Source: Sphingobium vermicomposti (GTDB taxonomy: Bacteria > Pseudomonadota > Alphaproteobacteria > Sphingomonadales > Sphingomonadaceae). From it: a stretch of DNA of 64,000 nt. Numbering within the stretch: position 1 is the stretch's first letter; each line of letters starts with the position of its first letter. The stretch covers positions 372,001 through 436,000 of the forward strand of contig NZ_JAASQR010000003.1 of NCBI RefSeq assembly GCF_011762025.1, read 5' to 3'. The position numbers were made by a program, and so were the translations under genes. Positions 58,983-64,000 of this stretch are shown here, piece by piece. Under the pieces are notes generated by a model, which worked only from the letters and a program-made list of their open reading frames with translations, was not told where the DNA came from and searched no databases.

Positions 58983-60224
58983 ATGCGCCGCTACAGCCTG
59001 ATCGCCATCTTCCTGCATTGGACGATCGCCGCCCTCCTTGCCTTTCAGATCAGTGTCGGATGGGCGCTGGAAGATCTCGGCGCGCGGGGGTTCTCCCTTT
59101 ATCAGCTGCATAAATCGGTGGGGGTCAGCATTCTGGTCCTGACGCTGGTTCGGCTGGCCGTGCGCTTTGGGAAACCAAGGCCCGATCCGGTGGAACGCGG
59201 CTGGCAAGGCGCGCTGGCCAGCGCCGTGCATGGCGGCCTTTACCTGTTCATGCTGGGCGCACCACTCACGGGCTGGGCGCTGGTGTCTACGGCGCGGGTC
59301 AAGGTGCCCACCTTATTGTTCGGCGTCATCCCGCTCCCCCACCTTCCCCTGCCCGCCGACGCGCATCAATGGGCGGAAGGTGGACATGCGCTGCTGGCGT
59401 GGTTGGGCATCGCCCTTTTCCTGCTGCATGTGGCGGGCGCAATCCGGCACCATATGATGCTGCGCGACGGCCTGATCTGGCGGATGATGCCCGCGCGGTC
59501 GCCCGTGCTGCTGGTTGCGCTGCCCGGCCTGATGCTGTTGGGCTTGTTGCTGGGGAAGGCAATCCTGCCGGAGCCGGTTTCAAAGCCCGCCCGTCCGCAA
59601 AACGCTGCGCCCGCGATAGAGAGCGAAATCGCCCCGCCCGCACCCATTGACGCCAGCGTCGCCAATGCAGCCGAAGCCACAGTCGCGCCTGACAATGCAA
59701 CGGCGCAGGTGGAAGAAACAATCGCGCCGCCATCTGCATGGACGGTGCAGCCGGGCGGGCGCATCGGATTTTCGGTCGACAACAGCGGCGAAACGATCAG
59801 CGGCGGTTTTTCCCGCTGGACCGCAAAGATCGTCATGGACCCCGATCACCCCGAAAGCGCCATCATCCGTGTGGAGATCGACCTTGCCAGCGCAAGCGTG
59901 GGCGACGCCTACCAGGACGGCATGCTGGCAGGCGACGAATTTTTCGACGTCGCTGCCCATCCCAAGGCCGTCTTCACCGCGAAGGGAGCGGAAAAGACTG
60001 GGCGAAACAGCTATCGCGCGGCGGGCACGCTCAGCCTGAAGGGCATGAGCCGCGCGCAGGCCATCCGCTTCACTCTTTCAGGGGCGGGCAATAGCCGCAA
60101 GGTCACGGGATCGGCCAACATCGCCCGCCTGCCCTTCGGCGTTGGCAACGGCGAAAGCAGCGCTGGCCTGGCACCGCGCGTGGCCGTCACCTTCCAATTC
60201 GATGCCCGTGCCGAGCGACCTTAG
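58983..60224 (+). CDS. Cytochrome b561 fused to a YceI domain
   Basis: A 413-residue fusion. The first half is a cytochrome b561/b6-like four-helix membrane domain with haem-ligand histidines in AIFLHWTIAAL, YQLHKSVGVSI, GGHALLAWLG and FLLHVAGAIRHHMM. A Pro/Ala/Glu linker follows (about 205-250), then a periplasmic YceI lipocalin-like domain (FSVDNSGETISGGFSRWTAKIVMDPDHPESA, FFDVAAHPKAVFTAKG). YceI binds isoprenoids such as ubiquinone-like lipids, so a link to quinone redox is plausible. ATG 58983 is preferred for its GGAG ribosome site; 58968 is an alternative. Confidence 0.9.
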   Translation: MRRYSLIAIFLHWTIAALLAFQISVGWALEDLGARGFSLYQLHKSVGVSILVLTLVRLAVRFGKPRPDPVERGWQGALASAVHGGLYLFMLGAPLTGWALVSTARVKVPTLLFGVIPLPHLPLPADAHQWAEGGHALLAWLGIALFLLHVAGAIRHHMMLRDGLIWRMMPARSPVLLVALPGLMLLGLLLGKAILPEPVSKPARPQNAAPAIESEIAPPAPIDASVANAAEATVAPDNATAQVEETIAPPSAWTVQPGGRIGFSVDNSGETISGGFSRWTAKIVMDPDHPESAIIRVEIDLASASVGDAYQDGMLAGDEFFDVAAHPKAVFTAKGAEKTGRNSYRAAGTLSLKGMSRAQAIRFTLSGAGNSRKVTGSANIARLPFGVGNGESSAGLAPRVAVTFQFDARAERP

Positions 60225-60266
60225 CTGCGCATGGATTTGCGGCGCGACTTCTGCCAAACCGCTAGC

Positions 60267-61391
60267 ATGAACCACAAGCCGCAGAACGTCCGTATCGAAG
60301 ATGGTGTCTTTCTGGGCTTCGTGCTGATCGTCTCGATCGCGTTCGCTCTGGTTATCGAACCTTTTTTCGCGGCGATCCTGTGGGGGGTGATCGCCGCGAT
60401 TCTGTTCTCACCGTTCAACCAGACTCTGCTGGAAAAAATGCCGGGACGCCCCAACAGCGCCGCCGGGCTGACGCTGCTGATCATCATTTCCGTGGTGATC
60501 CTGCCGGCCATCATCCTGGGGGTCGCGCTGGTGCAGGAAGCGACCCTATTCTACGGTCGGATTGAGTCGGGCGAAATCAACATCGCTCAGGTCTTTGCTC
60601 AGTTTCAGGCTCGCCTTCCCGATTGGGCTTCGGCCTTCCTCGCCCGGCTTGGCATCACCAATTTCGCCGCCGTGCGCGAAATGTTGAGCGCGGGCATAGC
60701 CACCAGTTTCCGCGCGGTCGCCGCCCAGCTTTTCCAGATCGGCCAGAGCGCGTTCAGCTTCTTCGTGGCGCTCAGCGTTACGCTCTACCTCACCTTCTTC
60801 CTGCTGCGCGACGGGCCGTCGCTGGCGGTCCGTCTCGATCGCGCGGCACCACTGCGTTTGACCCACAGGCGCGCGCTGATGCAGCAGTTCGTCGTCGTCA
60901 CCCGCGCGACGATCAAGGGCAGCATCGTCGTCGCCATCGTCCAGGGCATGATCGGCGGCACCGTCTTTTGGGCACTGGGAATACCGGCCCCCTTGCTCTG
61001 GGGCGTGCTGATGGGCTGTTTCTCGCTGATCCCCGCGGTCGGAACCGGGCTGGTATGGGTGCCGGTCGCGCTTTACCTGCTAGCCACCGGAGCGATCATC
61101 AAGGGCGTGATACTGATCGCCTGTGGCGTGTTCGTGATCGGCCTGGTCGACAATCTGTTGCGGCCGATTCTGGTGGGACGCGACACACGCCTTCCCGACT
61201 ATGTCGTGCTGATATCCACGCTAGGCGGCATAGACATGTTCGGCATCAATGGCATCGTCATCGGGCCAGTGATCGCAGCCCTGTTCATCGCAACATGGAA
61301 CATCGTGACGCGGATGCGGACGGGCGACGGGATAGAAGGGCCGCTGACGGCCCAAAGCGCGATCACGCAAGAACGCCCCCCACCCTTGTGA
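60267..61391 (+). CDS. AI-2E family transporter (PerM-type permease)
   Basis: A 374-residue membrane protein with about eight helices: DGVFLGFVLIVSIAFALVIEPFFAAILWGV, LLIIISVVILPAIILGVAL, FFVALSVTLYLTFFLLRDG, IVVAIVQGMIGGTVFWALGIP and GVILIACGVFVIGLVDNLLRPILVG, where the last piece with RPILVG is the family signature. Some members export the AI-2 signal or act as Na+/H+ antiporters; the substrate here is unknown. The start MNHKPQNVRIEDG is preferred over an earlier ATG (60231). Confidence 0.9.
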   Translation: MNHKPQNVRIEDGVFLGFVLIVSIAFALVIEPFFAAILWGVIAAILFSPFNQTLLEKMPGRPNSAAGLTLLIIISVVILPAIILGVALVQEATLFYGRIESGEINIAQVFAQFQARLPDWASAFLARLGITNFAAVREMLSAGIATSFRAVAAQLFQIGQSAFSFFVALSVTLYLTFFLLRDGPSLAVRLDRAAPLRLTHRRALMQQFVVVTRATIKGSIVVAIVQGMIGGTVFWALGIPAPLLWGVLMGCFSLIPAVGTGLVWVPVALYLLATGAIIKGVILIACGVFVIGLVDNLLRPILVGRDTRLPDYVVLISTLGGIDMFGINGIVIGPVIAALFIATWNIVTRMRTGDGIEGPLTAQSAITQERPPPL

Positions 61392-61417
61392 AAGCGTCCA
61401 GCTGAATCCCAATCGCT

Positions 61418-63286
61418 TTAATGCGCCTCCAGGGCGGCACTCGCCTCCATCCAGCTTTCCTCAATCACGCCCAGCTTCTTGTCGACCGCCGCCCGTTTCA
61501 CCATCAGATCGGTCATCGTCATCTTCGATTCGGCACCCGATGCGCCCTTTGGGTCGAACAGGGCCTGGTCGATCCGGCTGCGTTCGGCGGCCAGGGTCGC
61601 CATCTCCTTTTCCGCCTTGCTGACCGCGGCTTTCAGGCTCTTCTGCTTTTCGCGCCATTCCGCCGCATTGCGCTTTTCCGCCTTCCGGTCGACCTTGGGC
61701 GCGTCGCCACCGCCGCCGTTGCCGTCCGCCTTGCGCAGGACGATGCTGGTATAATCTTCCAGGCTGCCCGCAAATTCCTGCGCCGTCCCGCCATCGACCA
61801 GCACCAGCCGGTCGGCCACCAGTTCGATCATGTGACGGTCGTGGCTGACGATCACCACCGCGCCCGAATAATCGTTCAGCGCATGGACCAGCGCCTCCCG
61901 GCTATCGACGTCCAGATGGTTGGTCGGCTCGTCAAGGATCAGCAGGTGCGGCGCATCACGAGTGATCAGCGCCAGCGCCAGACGCGCCCGTTCTCCCCCC
62001 GAAAGGCTCCCCACCTTCTGCGTCGCGCGTTCACCCGAAAAGCCGAATCGGCCCAGCTGCGCACGCACCGCGCCGGGGGTCGCCCCCTTCATCACCCGGG
62101 TCATATGGTCCAGCGGGGTGTCGTCGATATCCAGCTCCTCCACCTGATATTGGGTGAAATAGCCGACATTCATCTTGGACGAGCTGTTCATCGCCCCTTC
62201 CATCGGCGTGAGCTGGGCGGCGATCAGCCGCGCGAGCGTCGTCTTGCCATTGCCGTTGCGGCCCAGCAGCGCCAGCCGATCATCGGGATCGATACGCAGG
62301 TTCACCCGCTTCAGCACCGGCGTGTCGCCATAGCCGACCGACGCCATGTCCATGGTGATGAGCGGCGGACGCAATTCGGGCGGGCTGGGGAAAGCGAAGG
62401 CAAGGCTGGGGTCTTCGATCGCAGCGGCAATCGGCTGCATCCTGGCCAGCGCCTTGGCGCGGGACTGGGCCTGCTTTGCGGTAGACGCGCGCGCCGAGTT
62501 GCGGGCAACATAGTCCTGCAGCTTTTCCCGCTCCGCCTGCTGCTTGGCGCGCGCGGATTCCAGCTGGGCCAGCCGTTCGGCGCGCTGCCGTTCGAATGCG
62601 TCATAGCCGCCGGGGTAAAGGGTGATCTTCCCCCCTTCCAGATGCAGGATATAATCGACGACATTGTTGAGCAGGTCACGTTCGTGGCTGATCACCACAA
62701 CCGTGCCGCGATAGGCCTTCAGGAAATTTTCCAGCCACAGCGTCGCTTCCAGGTCGAGATGGTTGGAAGGCTCGTCAAGCAGCAGCAGGTCGGGTTCCGA
62801 AAAGAGCAGCGCAGCGAGCGCGACCCGCATCTTCCAACCGCCTGAATAGCTGTCGAGCGGCCGCCCCTGCATTTCCTCGTCAAAGCCCAGGCCCACCAGG
62901 ATGCGCGCCGCACGCGCCGGAGCGGTATAGGCATCGATGGCGTTCAGCCGCTCGTAAATATGGCCCAGCCGATCAGGATCTTCCGTATGTTCCGATTCGG
63001 CGAGCAAAATCGTGCGCTCCTCATCGGCGGCCAACACCGTTTCGAAAGGGGTAGCGGTGCCGTTGGGCGCTTCCTGCGCGATATAACCCAGCCGCGTGTC
63101 GCGCGGCATGTCGCAACTGCCCTCATCCGGGTCGAGCTGGCCGATCATCACCTTCATCAGCGTCGACTTGCCCGCGCCATTGCGGCCAATCAGCCCGACG
63201 CGGCTGCGAGGAGGCAACGCGGCGCTCGCGCGGTCCAGAATGGTGCGGCCACCCAGGCGCACGGTGATGTCTTTCAGGTTCAGCAT
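61418..63286 (-). CDS. ABC-F family ATPase
   Basis: A 622-residue protein with two ABC domains and no membrane part. Walker A are GRNGAGKST and GRNGNGKTT; signatures YSGGWKMRVALA and LSGGERARLALA; Walker B LLLLDEPSNHLD and LLILDEPTNHLD. A basic, helical interdomain linker (ERQRAERLAQLESARAKQQAEREKLQDYV) and a coiled-coil C-terminal tail (KAEKRNAAEWREKQKSLKAAV) are as in YheS/Uup. Such factors act on the ribosome or on DNA structures, not in transport. The exact subfamily is uncertain. Confidence 0.95.
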   Translation of the reverse strand: MLNLKDITVRLGGRTILDRASAALPPRSRVGLIGRNGAGKSTLMKVMIGQLDPDEGSCDMPRDTRLGYIAQEAPNGTATPFETVLAADEERTILLAESEHTEDPDRLGHIYERLNAIDAYTAPARAARILVGLGFDEEMQGRPLDSYSGGWKMRVALAALLFSEPDLLLLDEPSNHLDLEATLWLENFLKAYRGTVVVISHERDLLNNVVDYILHLEGGKITLYPGGYDAFERQRAERLAQLESARAKQQAEREKLQDYVARNSARASTAKQAQSRAKALARMQPIAAAIEDPSLAFAFPSPPELRPPLITMDMASVGYGDTPVLKRVNLRIDPDDRLALLGRNGNGKTTLARLIAAQLTPMEGAMNSSSKMNVGYFTQYQVEELDIDDTPLDHMTRVMKGATPGAVRAQLGRFGFSGERATQKVGSLSGGERARLALALITRDAPHLLILDEPTNHLDVDSREALVHALNDYSGAVVIVSHDRHMIELVADRLVLVDGGTAQEFAGSLEDYTSIVLRKADGNGGGGDAPKVDRKAEKRNAAEWREKQKSLKAAVSKAEKEMATLAAERSRIDQALFDPKGASGAESKMTMTDLMVKRAAVDKKLGVIEESWMEASAALEAH

Positions 63287-63349
63287 GGGGGGCCCTTAGC
63301 AGGAGATCAGCGCAGGGTCAGCCCTTTGCTGCATGTGCGGTATAACCGT

Positions 63350-63670
63350 TCAAGCGGTCGCGAACAGCTTGGTCCCGACAACGCCGACGACGGTCAGCGC
63401 CATGAAACCGGCCTGCAACGGCGTCACCCTGTCGCCGAACAAAATCACCCCGCCGATGATGACGCCCACAGCGCCAAGTCCAGTCCAGACCGCATAGGCC
63501 GTGCCAGCGGGCAGGCCCCTCATCGCCAGCGCCAGCAAGCCCATGTTGAGGAAACTGAGGCTGATCGGCACCATCGACGCCTGCCACGTCGCCATCGTGG
63601 CGGCCCATTTCAAACTGAGCGCCCAACAGATTTCGGAGACCACGGCGATGCCAAGGATGAGCCACGCCAT
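63350..63670 (-). CDS. gdx: SMR family efflux protein, guanidinium exporter type
   Basis: A 106-residue four-helix protein. The start MAWLILGIAVVSEICWALSLKW holds the essential Glu13 and the WALSLKW motif of the SugE/Gdx branch; GLPAGTAYAVWTGLGAVGV is the second helix signature. Gdx proteins export guanidinium in exchange for protons, while Qac-type relatives export dyes and quaternary ammonium compounds. No guanidine riboswitch was recognised in the about 80 nt upstream. It is next to tRNA-Tyr. Confidence 0.9.
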   Translation of the reverse strand: MAWLILGIAVVSEICWALSLKWAATMATWQASMVPISLSFLNMGLLALAMRGLPAGTAYAVWTGLGAVGVIIGGVILFGDRVTPLQAGFMALTVVGVVGTKLFATA

Positions 63671-63750
63671 ATAAGCGTTCCTTTTTCAGGCGGGCTCGAA
63701 AAAAGGATGCGCAAGCCGGAAACCCGAAAGAGGCGGCGCATCCGCAAGGC

Positions 63751-63837
63751 TGGTGGACAGGGTTGGGTTCGAACCAACGTAGGGGAAACCCCGGCAGATT
63801 TACAGTCTGCTGCCTTTAACCACTCGGCCACCTGTCC
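63751..63837 (-). tRNA. tRNA-Tyr (anticodon GTA)
   Basis: The minus strand gives a complete tRNA of 87 nt: acceptor GGACAGG pairing with CCTGTCC, discriminator A and encoded CCA, D-loop with GGTTAA, anticodon loop CTGTAAA (anticodon GTA) on stem GCAGA/TCTGC, a long variable arm (CGGGGTTTCCCCTACG region) as expected for tRNA-Tyr, and the T-loop TTCGAAC. It lies upstream of the SMR gene on the same strand. Confidence 0.97.
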
Positions 63838-63941
63838 AGTGCCCTGACACGGTCGACAAAGATGATGTCACCGCGCTGGAGGCGCGCTCAATGGCGAAAG
63901 GAGGCTTGCCTGTCAATGGTCCGATGTGAAAAGAGCGGTCC

Positions 63942-64000
63942 ATGAAAAAAGGACATCGAACCTCCAAGCCCAAGGGCAACTTCCCCCGCTTTTACGGTCG
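63942..64000 (+). CDS. rlmB: Start of a probable 23S rRNA (guanosine 2'-O-) methyltransferase, cut by the window edge
   Basis: Only 19 codons are present: MKKGHRTSKPKGNFPRFYG. A basic N-terminus leading into FYGR is typical of TrmH/RlmB-type rRNA methyltransferases (FYGRHAV follows in relatives). The tRNA-Tyr neighbour on the other strand is a common arrangement in sphingomonads. The rest is outside the window, so the call is tentative. Confidence 0.55.
   Translation, partial: MKKGHRTSKPKGNFPRFYG

Noticed and set aside
63671-63750. Guanidine riboswitch before the SMR exporter
   Set aside because: The short upstream stretch shows neither the paired ACGR hairpins of guanidine-II nor the known conserved blocks of guanidine-I or III.
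1-64000. CRISPR arrays, prophage, integrases, insertion-sequence transposases, rRNA
   Set aside because: None was seen; the only repeats are the palindromic families described, and no regularly spaced repeat array or transposase motif is present.

Overview
The window is a high-GC, gene-dense piece of an alphaproteobacterial chromosome, most likely from the family Sphingomonadaceae (Sphingobium/Sphingomonas/Novosphingobium group; the genus cannot be fixed by eye). Four things point there. The origin-proximal gene order coaBC-ubiB-ubiE / mutM-rpsT-dnaA is typical of alphaproteobacteria. Methionine synthase is split into two genes. Dispersed palindromes carry the CTGAGCTTGTCGAAG core that is common in sphingomonads. 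There are several CcrM-type GANTC sites upstream of dnaA. No prophage, integrase, transposase, CRISPR array or rRNA was seen; one tRNA (Tyr, GTA) lies at the right end.

Layout. 1-3.7 kb (minus): a methionine-cycle operon made of an ArsR-methyltransferase regulator, metF and the two halves of split metH, headed by a perfect 22-bp palindromic operator. 3.8-9.7 kb: small lipoproteins, a glycine-zipper protein, a phytase-like esterase, rpmB, tadA, and a GT-C-like membrane protein divergent from a GtrA protein. 9.7-12.7 kb: a GIY-YIG nuclease gene bracketed by near-identical palindromic direct repeats, a LytS/LytTR-type two-component pair, and an HxlR regulator. 12.7-18.9 kb: rel (ppGpp), rplJ-rplL with a leader attenuator but no rpoB behind them, a methyltransferase, a Crp/Fnr regulator and a TonB-C-like protein. 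19-25.7 kb: an FAD-dependent dehydrogenase, a TonB-dependent receptor with a DUF2946 protein, and a MerR regulator with an acyl-CoA dehydrogenase. 25.9-29.2 kb: dnaK-dnaJ under a sigma-32 type promoter. 29.2-35 kb: a copper chaperone, a HExxH protein, an LD-carboxypeptidase, a cupin, dapE and a GGDEF-EAL protein. 35-41.7 kb: smr, mltA and a Tim44-like gene opposite secB, murJ and trpS, then a DUF4136 lipoprotein. 41.8-50.6 kb: the origin-proximal block ppiA-like, dnaA, rpsT, mutM / ubiE, ubiB, coaBC, dut, moeB-like, dsrE-like. 50.7-64 kb: thrS, infC, msrA, aspartate aminotransferase, pabC, pabB, DUF983, a thioesterase, a cytochrome b561-YceI fusion, an AI-2E-type permease, an ABC-F ATPase, a guanidinium-type SMR exporter, tRNA-Tyr and the first codons of a probable rlmB.

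The content is mainly housekeeping: one-carbon and methionine metabolism, translation, protein folding and export, cell wall, ubiquinone, folate and CoA synthesis. I do not see an obvious new multigene defence or biosynthetic system. The most notable signals are a GIY-YIG gene framed by 29-bp palindromic direct repeats, two further dispersed palindrome families, an infC gene whose Shine-Dalgarno points to an ATA start codon, a probable leaderless MerR promoter with its operator in the spacer, the methionine-operon palindrome that forces a later start for the ArsR-methyltransferase, and a dnaA upstream region enriched in GANTC sites.

Start codons were chosen by homology-typical N-termini, Shine-Dalgarno spacing and operators. 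All functional names rest on recognised motifs and family resemblance read by eye; no database search was run.
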